Positions 1-7,619 of a stretch of DNA of 16,631 nt are shown here, in pieces. The DNA comes from Pseudomonadota bacterium. Lineage in GTDB: Bacteria; Pseudomonadota; Gammaproteobacteria; Burkholderiales; Burkholderiaceae. The DNA lies in NCBI GenBank assembly GCA_023441105.1, contig JAEZQX010000077.1, forward strand, positions 1 through 16,631, written 5' to 3'. The notes under the pieces are model-generated. The model worked only from the letters and a program-made list of their open reading frames with translations, did not search any database and was not told the DNA's origin. A program made the position numbers and the translations under genes. Numbering within the stretch: position 1 is the first letter of the stretch; every line of letters starts with the position of its first letter.

Positions 1-2
1 GG

Positions 3-545
3 GGCGGACCGGCCACCATCGCCGCCGCCCATCAGGCGCTGGCTGTCCGTTGCGGCTCGGAGGACATCGTCTGGCTCGGCCTGCGCCTGGGGGCCTGTCT
101 CGCCTTGGAGGCTCCCATCCTGGTCGAGCGTGCACCGCGGCGGATCGTGCTGTGGGATCCGGTCACCGACGGCATGCGCTACCTGGAGGCGCTCTCGCGC
201 CAGCATGCCTTCTGGACGCGTCGCCACGGCGTGGCCGACGAGGCGCTCGGCTTCCTGCTGCCGCAGCGGCTGCGGGCGCAGGTCGCCGCCATCGACCTGC
301 CAGCCATGATCGCGGCCACCAGCCAGCCGGTCGCGATGGTGGTGGGTGCCCAGGTCGACGGCGGTGCCCGCCTGGTCGAGGGGATGGCCGCACGCCAGCC
401 GTCGGCAGCGGTCGCGATCACCGGCGAGACGACCGAATGGTGCTCCAACGAAGCCATGGGCACGCAATGGGTGCCGGGCGAAGCGCTCGACCGCTTGCTG
501 GATTTCGTCCGGCCTGACGAGCCGCCCCCGGAGACACGACGATGA
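3..545 (+). CDS. Alpha/beta-hydrolase-like protein, C-terminal part (exosortase A hydrolase 2-like)
   Basis: The 5' end lies outside the window; the first complete codon is at 3 and the gene stops at 543-545. About 180 residues are visible. They contain W-L-G-L-R-L-G-A-C-L-A, which sits where an alpha/beta hydrolase has its nucleophile elbow, followed by R-I-V-L-W-D-P-V-T-D-G. This pattern resembles the hydrolase 2 proteins of exosortase A loci (TIGR03101-like). The elbow reads G-L-R-L-G, with Arg (codon 84-86) where Ser, Cys or Asp would be the nucleophile. No clear catalytic His follows near the C-terminus. The protein may therefore be a non-catalytic or divergent partner of the next gene, whose ATG overlaps this stop (ATGA, 542-545). 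The substrate is unknown. Coding is certain, the fold likely, the subfamily tentative. Confidence 0.75.
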   Translation, partial: GGPATIAAAHQALAVRCGSEDIVWLGLRLGACLALEAPILVERAPRRIVLWDPVTDGMRYLEALSRQHAFWTRRHGVADEALGFLLPQRLRAQVAAIDLPAMIAATSQPVAMVVGAQVDGGARLVEGMAARQPSAAVAITGETTEWCSNEAMGTQWVPGEALDRLLDFVRPDEPPPETRR

Positions 546-1429
546 AGGAACAGGGCATCCGCTTCGGCAAGGCCGGCCATCTGGCGGGGACGCTGACGCT
601 GGCCGATCCGGCCGGCGACGTCGGCCTGGTGCTGCCGAGCGCCGGTCTGTTGCACCGGATCGGGCCGCACCGCCTGCATGTCCGGCTCGCGCGGCTGGCC
701 GCCTCCCGCGGCGTCTCCAGCATCCGCTTCGACATGCCCGGCATCGGCGACAGCGATGCCGCGCCGGGCCGCGCGCCGTACGCGGAGCAGGAGCTGCAGG
801 CCAGCCGGATGGCGACCGAGGTGCTCGAGCAGTCGGCGGGCTGTCGCCGCTTCATCCTGGCGGGACTGTGCTCCGGGGCCGACAGCGCCTGCCTTGCCGC
901 CTTGCACGACAGCCGCGCCTGCGCGCTGTTCCTGATGGAACCGCACTTCTACCCCGGCCCGCTGTCGGCGCCGTTGCGGATCCTGCGGCGGTTGCGCGAA
1001 TACGGCCTGCTGCGCGCGGCGATGCGAATCAGGCAGCGGCTGGCCGAGGGCGCCCTGCCCGGCGCGCATCCGGCCGCCGACCAGGACCGCGAGCTGCCGC
1101 CGGCACCGGAGTTCGCCGCCGAGCTGGCGACGCTCGAGGCGCGGGGCGTCCACCTGCGGCTGCTCTATGCCGGCAGCGGCATGGGCGTGCTGGATCTCCG
1201 GCGCCATCGGCGGCGGGTGTTCGGCAACCTCGCCTCGTCGCCGCGCTTCGCCATCGAGCTGCTGCCGCGGGCCGACCACCTGTTCACGCCCGCCAGCGAG
1301 GTGCGGACACTCGAGCAGCAGTTCCTCGCGCTCCTGGATGCGGCCACCGGCGCGAACGTCGCGCCCTCCGCGGACGACGCGATGCCGGCCCGCGCGACCG
1401 CCGCCGTCAGCCAGGCGGCTCGGGTGTGA
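542..1429 (+). CDS. Alpha/beta hydrolase with Cys-type nucleophile elbow (EPS-locus hydrolase)
   Basis: A 295-residue alpha/beta hydrolase starting at the ATG that overlaps the upstream stop, so it is translationally coupled. The order of landmarks fits the fold: an early G-L-L-H-R-I-G-P-H-R-L segment (35-45), R-F-D-M-P-G-I-G-D-S (62-71), the elbow G-L-C-S-G-A-D (108-114) and A-D-H-L-F-T near the C-terminus (244-249). The nucleophile position of the elbow is Cys110, and His246 is the likely catalytic His. This resembles the small hydrolases paired with acyl or AMP-ligase genes in exosortase A loci (hydrolase 1-like). A Cys nucleophile as in dienelactone hydrolase would suit ester or thioester cleavage, but the substrate cannot be read from the sequence. 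The tail after about residue 270 is Ala-rich and probably disordered. The 3' end overlaps the converging gene by 23 bp. Confidence 0.85.
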   Translation: MKEQGIRFGKAGHLAGTLTLADPAGDVGLVLPSAGLLHRIGPHRLHVRLARLAASRGVSSIRFDMPGIGDSDAAPGRAPYAEQELQASRMATEVLEQSAGCRRFILAGLCSGADSACLAALHDSRACALFLMEPHFYPGPLSAPLRILRRLREYGLLRAAMRIRQRLAEGALPGAHPAADQDRELPPAPEFAAELATLEARGVHLRLLYAGSGMGVLDLRRHRRRVFGNLASSPRFAIELLPRADHLFTPASEVRTLEQQFLALLDAATGANVAPSADDAMPARATAAVSQAARV

Positions 1430-3122
1430 CGATGTTGCGGAGGTCGATGAACTTCCATTCCGGCTGCGCACCCATCCGGCCGTTGAACTTGATGTTGAAG
1501 GTGAACGGGTCCTGCGTCGGAATGGTCAGCGGATTGCCGTAGATGGGCTGCACGGCATCGAGGTCGTAGCCCATCAGCTGCAACAGCGTCGGAAAGATGT
1601 TGTAGTGGCTGGAGCGGTCCTTGTTGCCTGCGAGGTTCGCCCGCCAGTCCAGCGTGCGCATGTCCTTGCCCTGGATCACCGCCAGCGGCACCAGGCCCTC
1701 CTCGATCACCGGATCGCCGCCGCAGTGGGTGTTGAGACCCGGGTTGCCGCGCTCGTGCAGGTCCTGGCCATGGTCGGAGGTATAGATGGCCACCGCATTG
1801 GAGAAGTCGGTCGCGTTGAACAGCCGCCGGAAGAACTCGCCGACGTTCCAGTGCAAGGTGTTGCGATAGGAATTGCGGTAGAGCTGCCAGTCCTCGGTGC
1901 TGCCGCCGAAGCCCCGCCGCAGGCCGGTGTCGCCGACATCGCGGAAACCGCCGCGGGGCAGCACCGGCTGGTGGCGCATGAACGAATCCGGGAACTTGTC
2001 GTGCACCGGAAAGTGCGCGCCCATCTTGTTGATCAGGATCAGCTGCGGGATGTCGTCGTTGAGCATCTCGGCGAGCTGAGAAGCCACCGCCATGTCGCGG
2101 TCGCGCACCGCCACTTCGTCGAACTGGACGAAGCGGTCGACATCCTTGAGCTCGTGGCTGGTCATCATGTTGTGCAGCCGCCCGTCGGTCCGCTGCGCAT
2201 CGAGATAGACGGTCTGCAGGCCGACCGCCTTGGCGTACTGCCAGATCGACGGCATGCTGGCGTTGATGTGGATGTAGTCGCTGCGGGTGCCGCCGTGGCG
2301 CAACGTCAGGTTGGCGTCGGCGCTGCAGCTCGAGATGGAAGCGGCGTAACCGTAGTTGAAGACGCTGATACCCTCGGGCGGATCGTCGAGCGGCGTCGGC
2401 ACGCCGTGCTCGGCGTTGAGCGCGAGGTAGTTGCCGCCGATGCTCTCGTCGATGATGTAGACGATGTCATAGTCGATTTTTTCGCCCTGGTGCGGCAGCG
2501 TCACCGGCTGGCGCGGCCCGATGTCGGTGGCATGCGCCTCGTAGACGAACAGCTGCAGGTACGCGAGCGCCGTGTACATCACCGGCAGGCCGCGGGCACC
2601 GGCGCCGCCGCGCTGGAACAGGACAGCGGTCAGCAGTGCCAGGGCCAGGAACGGCGCCAGCCCCAGCGCCATGCCCAGCATGCGGCGACTGCGCGTCGGG
2701 GCGCTGCGGATCCAGGAGGGTCCGGGCCGCAGGCCCATGCCCAGCAGCAGCGTCAGGCCCCATCCGGCGGCCGCCGCGATGCTCGGCCAGTACTGCATGA
2801 ACGCCTCGTCGATCGCACCGGCAGAGTAGAAGTGCGAGATGAAGATGCTGTAGGTGAGATAGGTGCCGGCGATGCGGATGTAGCTGTCGCAGAAGATGCC
2901 GCCGGCGGCGAACAGCGTCGCCGTGAGCCAGCGCAGCATGTCGTTGCGGATGAACGCACCGCCGAGCAGCGCAAGCGCGAGGACGGTGAACAGGCCGACG
3001 TAGCTTGCCTGCAGGAAGAAGGCCGACTCCTCGAGATCCGCCAGCCTGTCCAGGTACTGCTCGTATCCCGCCAGCACGTAGAGAACGATCAGAAGAAACT
3101 TGACAACGTTCCTCATGGCCAT
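1407..3122 (-). CDS. Membrane-anchored sulfatase-like phosphoethanolamine/phosphoglycerol transferase
   Basis: A 571-residue inner-membrane enzyme of the alkaline phosphatase superfamily, EptA/LtaS-like in layout. Five hydrophobic segments (about 6-20, 39-58, 63-82, 114-131, 148-169) precede a periplasmic catalytic domain. That domain shows I-I-D-E-S (223-227, metal site), S-C-S-A-D-A-N (265-271, probable nucleophile segment), N-K-M-G-A-H-F-P (365-372), T-S-D-H-G (448-452, metal ligands Asp450 and His451) and S-S-H-Y-N (504-508). The family moves phosphoethanolamine or phosphoglycerol from phospholipid to a glycan or lipid A; here a polysaccharide target is inferred from context only. The frame is open further upstream to an ATG at 3206, but the ATG at 3122 is preferred: it has AGGCGG six bases upstream and starts just before the first membrane segment. 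An ATG at 3116 is a second option. The gene lies 195 bp downstream of the lipoprotein gene. Confidence 0.88.
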   Translation of the reverse strand: MAMRNVVKFLLIVLYVLAGYEQYLDRLADLEESAFFLQASYVGLFTVLALALLGGAFIRNDMLRWLTATLFAAGGIFCDSYIRIAGTYLTYSIFISHFYSAGAIDEAFMQYWPSIAAAAGWGLTLLLGMGLRPGPSWIRSAPTRSRRMLGMALGLAPFLALALLTAVLFQRGGAGARGLPVMYTALAYLQLFVYEAHATDIGPRQPVTLPHQGEKIDYDIVYIIDESIGGNYLALNAEHGVPTPLDDPPEGISVFNYGYAASISSCSADANLTLRHGGTRSDYIHINASMPSIWQYAKAVGLQTVYLDAQRTDGRLHNMMTSHELKDVDRFVQFDEVAVRDRDMAVASQLAEMLNDDIPQLILINKMGAHFPVHDKFPDSFMRHQPVLPRGGFRDVGDTGLRRGFGGSTEDWQLYRNSYRNTLHWNVGEFFRRLFNATDFSNAVAIYTSDHGQDLHERGNPGLNTHCGGDPVIEEGLVPLAVIQGKDMRTLDWRANLAGNKDRSSHYNIFPTLLQLMGYDLDAVQPIYGNPLTIPTQDPFTFNIKFNGRMGAQPEWKFIDLRNIVTPEPPG

Positions 3123-3128
3123 ACCGCA

Positions 3129-3146
3129 CCGCCTGATCACAGGCGG
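3129..3146 (-). promoter_or_regulatory. Hairpin sequestering the ribosome binding site of the transferase gene
   Basis: A perfect 7-bp inverted repeat, CCGCCTG / CAGGCGG with a 4-base loop. On the minus strand its 3' arm contains AGGCGG, the best Shine-Dalgarno match for the ATG at 3122 (six-base spacer). Folding in the mRNA would bury the site. It could lower basal translation or act as an intercistronic mRNA element after the lipoprotein gene. Function is inferred. Confidence 0.5.
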
Positions 3147-3317
3147 ACAGTTTGCCACCGCCCGGGCAACGACTCTGTGTCGGATCAATAACTGGCGCCC
3201 GCGCAAACGACAATGGCCGGCACGACCCGCTGCTGCGGAATCGCGCCGGCCATCGGCAGTGCGGGTCCGGCGCGGCCCCCGATCAGGGCCTCACCGGTTC
3301 GTCCTGCTGGCGGGTGC

Positions 3318-4526
3318 CTATTTGCGCCAGGCGTCTGCCGGCACCGAGCTCCAGATCTCGAGGTCGTCGAAGAGGGTCTTCGTGACCGGCGAGACGGTGC
3401 TGTAGACCATCGCCAGCTTCAGCTGATCGACGCGGGCGCCGCTGGCACCCATCAGCTTGCCGCTGTAGTCGATCAGTTGCTGGCCGTCGATGTGCACCTT
3501 GAACTTGCCACCCGGCCGGTTCATCCAGATCTCGACCTTGTGCCAGCCGCTGGCGCTCGAATCCGGCGCCATCACGATCGGCACCGACTTCAACGACGAC
3601 TGCCAGATCGGCGTGGCGTTGGTCAGCACGTCGCCCTGGGTGTGCCAGTAGAGCTTGCTGCCGTCATAGCGCAGCTGCAGCCGCAGACGGTAGTCGGGCT
3701 CGGCCTTGACCTCCCAGAAGATCTGCCAGAAGTTCTGGCCGACGGCCCGGGCGCGATCGAACGTGCCCTGGTCGAACTTCACCCACATGCGCTGGTACAT
3801 CACCGGCTCGACGCCGGGACGGTATTGCTGCAGGGTGACCTGCTGCACGCCGGTCGACGGGCTCTTGGCCTTGCTGATCAGCGCGAGGGCGCGGGTCGGG
3901 TTGCCGTTGCGGCCGGTGACCGACATGATCTGGCCGGTGGCGTAGGAGGACGCAGGCAGCGGCGTGGAGGTACCGACCACCGACAACAGCCAGGTGCGCC
4001 ATTGCGTCGGCGTGGACCACAGGTTCAGCGGGAAGGCATAGCCGGTGATGTCGCCGCCTTTGGGATACTGGTCGGTGTTGCCATAGGCGGTCGAAGGCGC
4101 AAGCGTGACGCCCGATTCGAAGCCCGAGGCGAACTGGCGGCCGGCGGTGGAGACCGCTGCCGCCGTGACCGGCGCAGGCGCCGTGGCTGGCGCCTCGGTA
4201 GGCTCCGGTGCCGGTGCCTCGGTAGGTGCCGGTGCCGGCGCCGGTTCAGGCGTCGGGGCGGGGGCCGGGGCAGGTGACGGCGAGGCAGCCCAACGCCGGC
4301 TCCACCAGCGAGCCGACTCCTCGATGTTCATCACCTGTCCGAGCTCCGAGGCCTCCGACGAAGCAGTCACATCCGCTGCCGCCGCCACCATGTCGGTGGT
4401 CGCGACGCTGTCGTCGGCCGCTTCGGCAAGCGCGGGGTCACCGCCGCCGTCGGACCCGCCGCAACCGGCTACGAGATTCAGAGCCAACGCTGCATGAGCG
4501 ATCGACAGCACTCTTGATTTTTTCAT
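3318..4526 (-). CDS. Secreted lipoprotein with Pro/Ala linker and C-terminal jelly-roll (polysaccharide lyase-like) domain
   Basis: A 402-residue lipoprotein. Residues 1-21 form a type II signal peptide with lipobox L-V-A-G-C (Cys22). Gly at +2 predicts outer-membrane sorting. A low-complexity acidic/Ala stretch follows, then a Pro/Ala-rich linker (about 82-120), then a domain of about 270 residues. The domain has features seen in jelly-roll polysaccharide lyases and concanavalin-like folds: Y-Q-R-M-W-V-K-F-D, F-W-Q-I-F-W-E, G-W-H-K-V-E-I-W, G-K-F-K-V-H-I-D-G, and a terminal F-D-D-L-E-I-W. The lipoprotein at 7620-8720 shares all of these motifs and the T-G-R-x-G-x-P-T-R-A-L-A-L segment, so the two are paralogs. 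Binding or cleavage of the exported uronate-containing polymer is a reasonable guess, unproven. The start is supported by AAGGA at 4535-4539. Lyase versus lectin cannot be decided by eye. Confidence 0.85.
   Translation of the reverse strand: MKKSRVLSIAHAALALNLVAGCGGSDGGGDPALAEAADDSVATTDMVAAAADVTASSEASELGQVMNIEESARWWSRRWAASPSPAPAPAPTPEPAPAPAPTEAPAPEPTEAPATAPAPVTAAAVSTAGRQFASGFESGVTLAPSTAYGNTDQYPKGGDITGYAFPLNLWSTPTQWRTWLLSVVGTSTPLPASSYATGQIMSVTGRNGNPTRALALISKAKSPSTGVQQVTLQQYRPGVEPVMYQRMWVKFDQGTFDRARAVGQNFWQIFWEVKAEPDYRLRLQLRYDGSKLYWHTQGDVLTNATPIWQSSLKSVPIVMAPDSSASGWHKVEIWMNRPGGKFKVHIDGQQLIDYSGKLMGASGARVDQLKLAMVYSTVSPVTKTLFDDLEIWSSVPADAWRK
4192..4239 (-). repeat. 24-bp tandem duplication in the lipoprotein linker
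   Basis: Two adjacent 24-bp units, 4192-4215 and 4216-4239, differ at three positions. They encode consecutive octapeptides T-E-A-P-A-P-E-P and T-E-A-P-A-T-A-P in the Pro/Ala linker. The length is a multiple of three, so slippage would change linker length without a frameshift. Confidence 0.75.
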
Positions 4527-4871
4527 CTACTACATCCTTGGATTATTTCATCAGCGCCGAACTACGGCGCCGGTCGCGACACTAGCGGCGGGCGTTCCGG
4601 AACCGTCGCGGCTTGGCGACCGGTGGTATGTGGAGCACCACCGAACGGTCGCGTGAGGGTGAACAAATGCCTTCGTGCAACGGCTCGCCATGACGGCATC
4701 GCGGACGCGGTGCAGCCCGAAAAGTCGGCGTAGCGGGAAAGGCCCAGCGGGAAAGGAACGCGACGCGAATCCTAGCGGCTGGCGGCGGCGTACTTGTACG
4801 AAGGATGTGAGTGTCGTAACCAGGACTGACGCCAATGCATCACTGCGTCCCGATCGAGCGGCTTGATGATT

Positions 4872-4891
4872 CGATTGCTGTAGGGCAATCG
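4872..4891. promoter_or_regulatory. Inverted repeat CGATTGC-N6-GCAATCG
   Basis: A perfect 7-bp inverted repeat with a 6-base spacer, about 350 bp upstream of the lipoprotein start. It could be an operator or an RNA hairpin. Its right arm overlaps a second short dyad, GGGC-AATC-GCCC (4883-4894), so the two pairings exclude each other. Function is inferred from symmetry only. Confidence 0.4.
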
Positions 4892-4941
4892 CCCCAGCGA
4901 CCTTAAGGGCTTTGCGCCCCTAGACCTAAGATTGCGGCCGG

Positions 4942-4953
4942 AGAAACGTTTCT
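4942..4953. promoter_or_regulatory. 12-bp palindrome AGAAACGTTTCT
   Basis: A perfect uninterrupted 12-bp palindrome in the comparatively AT-rich part of the intergenic region. Its size and symmetry suit a dimeric DNA-binding protein. The regulator is unknown. Confidence 0.4.
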
Positions 4954-4972
4954 TATTGTTCCAACCGCAGGC

Positions 4973-4991
4973 GGCGGTAACGGGAACCGCC
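4973..4991. promoter_or_regulatory. Inverted repeat GGCGGT-N7-ACCGCC
   Basis: A perfect 6-bp inverted repeat with a 7-base spacer, 19 bp beyond the preceding palindrome and interleaved with a CGGTAAC direct repeat. It could form an RNA hairpin or a protein site. Function unknown. Confidence 0.35.
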
Positions 4992-5100
4992 GGTAACCGC
5001 TTACAAAGCTATCGCGGGTTCTTACCAAATAGCAGGAATTGAAGCGAATCCGCGCGGTCGGGGTCCGCCGCGCCTTCTGGGTCCAAGGCAGGCGAACCGC

Positions 5101-5835
5101 TCAAGCGGCGGCGATCAGCCTGCTGGCGACGATTTCGGCCGGGGTTTCCTGGGTCAGCCGGTGTGCCAGGCCGCTGCCATAGAGCCGGGCAATCGCTTCC
5201 CGCGCCTCGTTGAGCATCGGCGGCCGATGGGCAAGGTTGTGGGCGTCGGTGGCCACCACGGCCACCAGCCCCTTGGCCAGCAACTGGTGCGACGCCTGCA
5301 GCGCATGCGGACCGAAGCGGCCGATCACGGAGGCGGCCGTCAGTTGCAACAGGCAGCCGCTGTCGACGAACGGCTTGATGCGCATCGGATCGCGCATCAC
5401 CTCCTTGTTGCGCTCCGGGTGCGCAATCAGCCAGCGCACGCCGCGATCCGCGAAGTAGCGGCACGCCACCTCCGCGCCGGCCGGGATCTGTCCGTCCGGG
5501 AATTCGAGCAGCACCACCCGGTCGTCACCGATGGCGCCGACCACCGGCAGGTCCTCGGCACCCAGCAGGTCGAGCGCATCGGGATGCAGCCGGACCTCGC
5601 CGCCGAGCACCACCTGCAGGCCGATGCCGGCCTGCTGCAGGCTGTCGCGATAGCTCTCGAAGACCGGCAGGAGGGTCGACAGCCGGTTGTCGAAGTAGCC
5701 CGGGTGGATATGCGGCGTAAGGACCGCATGGGTGATGCCGTTGGCAACCGCTGCCGCCGCCAGGGCCAGCCCATCCTGGAGGGTGCGGGCGCCGTCGTCG
5801 ACGCCGGGAAGGTAATGGCAATGCAGGTCGATCAT
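5101..5835 (-). CDS. CpsB/CapC/YwqE-family tyrosine-protein phosphatase (PHP fold)
   Basis: A 244-residue protein, the usual size for this metal-dependent phosphatase family, which dephosphorylates BY-type tyrosine kinases of capsule and EPS systems. PHP metal-site motifs appear in order: D-L-H-C-H-Y-L-P-G-V-D-D-G (3-15), T-P-H-I-H-P-G-Y-F (40-48), G-G-E-V (78-81), A-H-P-E-R-N (138-143) and A-T-D-A-H-N (195-200). All expected His/Asp/Glu ligands seem present (His5, His7, His42, His44, Glu80, His139, Asp197, His199). No signal peptide is visible, so it is cytoplasmic. It lies 92 bp downstream of the dehydrogenase gene and is probably co-transcribed with it. Its likely substrate is the tyrosine-tailed kinase at 11258-12172. 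The ribosome binding site is weak. The start at 5835 is the only one that keeps the first metal motif at the N-terminus. Confidence 0.93.
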   Translation of the reverse strand: MIDLHCHYLPGVDDGARTLQDGLALAAAAVANGITHAVLTPHIHPGYFDNRLSTLLPVFESYRDSLQQAGIGLQVVLGGEVRLHPDALDLLGAEDLPVVGAIGDDRVVLLEFPDGQIPAGAEVACRYFADRGVRWLIAHPERNKEVMRDPMRIKPFVDSGCLLQLTAASVIGRFGPHALQASHQLLAKGLVAVVATDAHNLAHRPPMLNEAREAIARLYGSGLAHRLTQETPAEIVASRLIAAA

Positions 5836-5927
5836 GCGGATCCAGGGCCGGCGCAGGGGTGCCGATGGACGGGCTGCGGATGCCCGTGGTTGCGCCCATT
5901 ATGCCAATGCCGGCGCCGTGTCCCTGT

Positions 5928-7289
5928 TCAGGCTTTCACGATATTGGCCGACCGATGGCGAAAAACATCACGCGTGTCGATGATCAGCCTGGCCGACCGC
6001 CGCACCAGTTCGTAGTCGACCGCCGAATGGTCGGTGGCGACCAGCACCGCATCGTAGGTCTCGAGGGTTTCCTCGTCGAGGTTGACGCTGCGCAGGTCGA
6101 AGCGATGGCGGCGCATCTTTGGAAAGACCGGCACATGGGGATCGGAGTAGTCCACCAGCGCGCCTTCCTGGCGTAGCTGCTCCATGATCAGGATCGAGGG
6201 CGATTCGCGCGGATCGTCCACGTTTCGCTTGTAGGCGATGCCGAGCACCAGGATGCGGCTGCCCTTGATCGAGCGCATGCGGGCGTTGAGCGCTTCGCGC
6301 AGCTTGCTCACCACCCACGAAGGCATGGCGCTGTTGATCTCACCCGCCAGCTCGATGAAGCGCGTGTGCACGCCGTACTCGCGGGCCTTCCAGGTCAGGT
6401 AGAACGGATCGATGGGAATGCAATGCCCGCCGAGGCCGGGTCCCGGGTAATAGGGAACGAAGCCGAACGGCTTGGTCGACGCCGCCCGGATCACCTCGTG
6501 GATGTCGATGTCCATGCGGTCGGCGATCATCTTCATCTCGTTGACCAGCCCGATGTTGACCGACCGGTGGATGTTCTCCAGCAGCTTGGTCATTTCGGCG
6601 GCGCGGGTCGAGCTGACCGGCACGACCCGGTCCACCGCCTGGCCATAGAGCGCCACCCCGACCTGCAGGCAATCGCCGGTGATGCCGCCGCAGATCTTGG
6701 GGATGGTGCGCGTGCAGAAGCTGGCATTGCCGGGATCCTCGCGCTCCGGCGAGAACACCAGGAAGACGTTGTCACCCACCTGCAGCCCGGGCTGGCGCTC
6801 GATGCGCGGCAACAGCTCCTCCTCCGTGGTTCCCGGATAGGTGGTGCTTTCCAGCGACATCACCTGGCCGGCGCGCAGGTGCGGCACGATGGCATCGACG
6901 GTGGACAGTACGAAGGAGAGGTCGGGCTCGCGGTGCCGGTCCAGCGGCGTGGGGACGCAGACGATCAGCGCGTCCGCCAGCGACGCCCGCGACATGTCGC
7001 TGGTGGCTTCGAAGCCGACGGCGCGCGCCGCGTCGATGTCGGCATCGGCGATGTGCTGGATGTAGCTGCGTCCGCGCGTGAGCGAAGCCACCTTCTCGGG
7101 ATCGATGTCGAAGCCGATCACCTTGAAGCCGCAGGCCGCGTAGCGCAACACCAGCGGCAGGCCGACATAGCCGAGGCCGAAGATGCCGATCACCGCGGTT
7201 CGCGCCTCGATGCGCCGGATCAACTCGTCGCGAATCGCATTGCTTGTCTTGAGGCGCGCCGGCTCGGCGAAACTGACATCTGCATTCAT
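5928..7289 (-). CDS. wbpA: UDP-N-acetyl-D-glucosamine 6-dehydrogenase (WbpA/TviB-type nucleotide-sugar dehydrogenase)
   Basis: A 453-residue NAD-dependent dehydrogenase that oxidises C6 of a UDP-sugar to the uronic acid in two steps, in the cytoplasm. Domains: Rossmann NAD-binding (about 33-220, with G-L-G-Y-V-G at 38-43), central dimerisation helix domain (about 228-322) and C-terminal UDP-binding domain (about 343-447). Active-site signatures: [10 protein letters not shown] (148-157), S-P-E-R-E-D-P-G-N (180-188), Lys235 in E-M-T-K-L-L-E-N, and [11 protein letters not shown] (287-297) with catalytic Cys290. These favour the UDP-GlcNAc dehydrogenase branch over UDP-glucose dehydrogenase. A short N-terminal extension precedes the Rossmann domain. 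It leads a minus-strand unit with the PHP phosphatase and is divergent from the lipoprotein at 7620. It implies a HexNAc-uronic acid in the exported glycan. Substrate is inferred from family. Confidence 0.93.
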   Translation of the reverse strand: MNADVSFAEPARLKTSNAIRDELIRRIEARTAVIGIFGLGYVGLPLVLRYAACGFKVIGFDIDPEKVASLTRGRSYIQHIADADIDAARAVGFEATSDMSRASLADALIVCVPTPLDRHREPDLSFVLSTVDAIVPHLRAGQVMSLESTTYPGTTEEELLPRIERQPGLQVGDNVFLVFSPEREDPGNASFCTRTIPKICGGITGDCLQVGVALYGQAVDRVVPVSSTRAAEMTKLLENIHRSVNIGLVNEMKMIADRMDIDIHEVIRAASTKPFGFVPYYPGPGLGGHCIPIDPFYLTWKAREYGVHTRFIELAGEINSAMPSWVVSKLREALNARMRSIKGSRILVLGIAYKRNVDDPRESPSILIMEQLRQEGALVDYSDPHVPVFPKMRRHRFDLRSVNLDEETLETYDAVLVATDHSAVDYELVRRSARLIIDTRDVFRHRSANIVKA

Positions 7290-7619
7290 GGCCTTGACCG
7301 ATGGGAGAAAAATGAAGCGCTTTCCCGTTCTGTCAGCGAGCGCAGGACATTATTGGCCGGCGGGAGGCTGGCCGGAAGGCCACGGGCCGCTGCCGCGCCC
7401 CGGTTTGCATCAATTCACATCCGCGGGCAACGGTAGGGAGCCTCCGAGGCGCGCGCAAGGCCGGAAGTCACTTTTTAGCCGCAACCGGCCCCCGCGACGG
7501 ACCGGCGGCACCGTTCCAGGCTCCGTCGGTCATGGCGCGGCGCAACCGCGGCGCCCCTCTGACTATGCTTCATCCGTCCGGTCAGGCTTCCCTGGCAAAG
7601 CAATAGAAGAAGGACGTCC
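7290..7619. other. 330-bp divergent intergenic region between dehydrogenase and lipoprotein genes
   Basis: It should hold back-to-back promoters for the minus-strand dehydrogenase unit and the plus-strand lipoprotein. A short dyad TGGCC-GGAA-GGCCA lies at 7369-7382, and GACGGA / TCCGTC arms lie around 7495-7530. TATGCT at 7565-7570 is a weak -10 candidate for the lipoprotein but lacks a matching -35. No sigma-54 GG-N10-GC element with a good context was found. Open frames crossing it look like chance in high-GC DNA. Confidence 0.4.
7609..7614 (+). promoter_or_regulatory. Ribosome binding site of the second lipoprotein
   Basis: GAAGGA sits five bases upstream of the ATG at 7620 and fixes that start, which also gives a correct lipoprotein signal peptide. 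Confidence 0.75.

Larger units (their letters stand above)
4527..5100. other. 574-bp intergenic region with several dyad-symmetric elements
   Basis: This lies between the phosphatase stop (5101-5103) and the lipoprotein start (4526), both on the minus strand. Short open frames here lack a recognisable protein or a good ribosome binding site. The stretch 4870-5000 is less GC-rich than the genes around it and holds three inverted repeats listed separately. It also has a direct repeat CGGTAAC at 4975-4981 and 4991-4997, and a short GGGC/GCCC dyad at 4907-4919. It probably carries the promoter and control region of the lipoprotein gene, but no convincing -35/-10 pair was found. No T-tracted terminator follows the phosphatase gene. 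Confidence 0.5.

Noticed and set aside
1..7. GGGGCGG at both ends of the window, suggesting a circular element
   Set aside because: Seven bases of G-rich sequence are too few, the right end is an artefactual-looking G run, and the flanking genes do not join into one protein.
179..1471. A 430-codon minus-strand open frame across the hydrolase genes
   Set aside because: It is the complement of two coupled genes with recognisable hydrolase landmarks; no motif or ribosome binding site supports it.
1167..3191. A 674-codon plus-strand open frame opposite the transferase gene
   Set aside because: Antisense to a gene with clear catalytic motifs. Its translation is Val/Ala/Arg/His-rich with no domain, typical of shadow frames in high-GC DNA.
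4551..4866. Short open frames in the intergenic region on both strands
   Set aside because: No ribosome binding site, no recognisable motif and skewed composition; chance frames are the simpler explanation.
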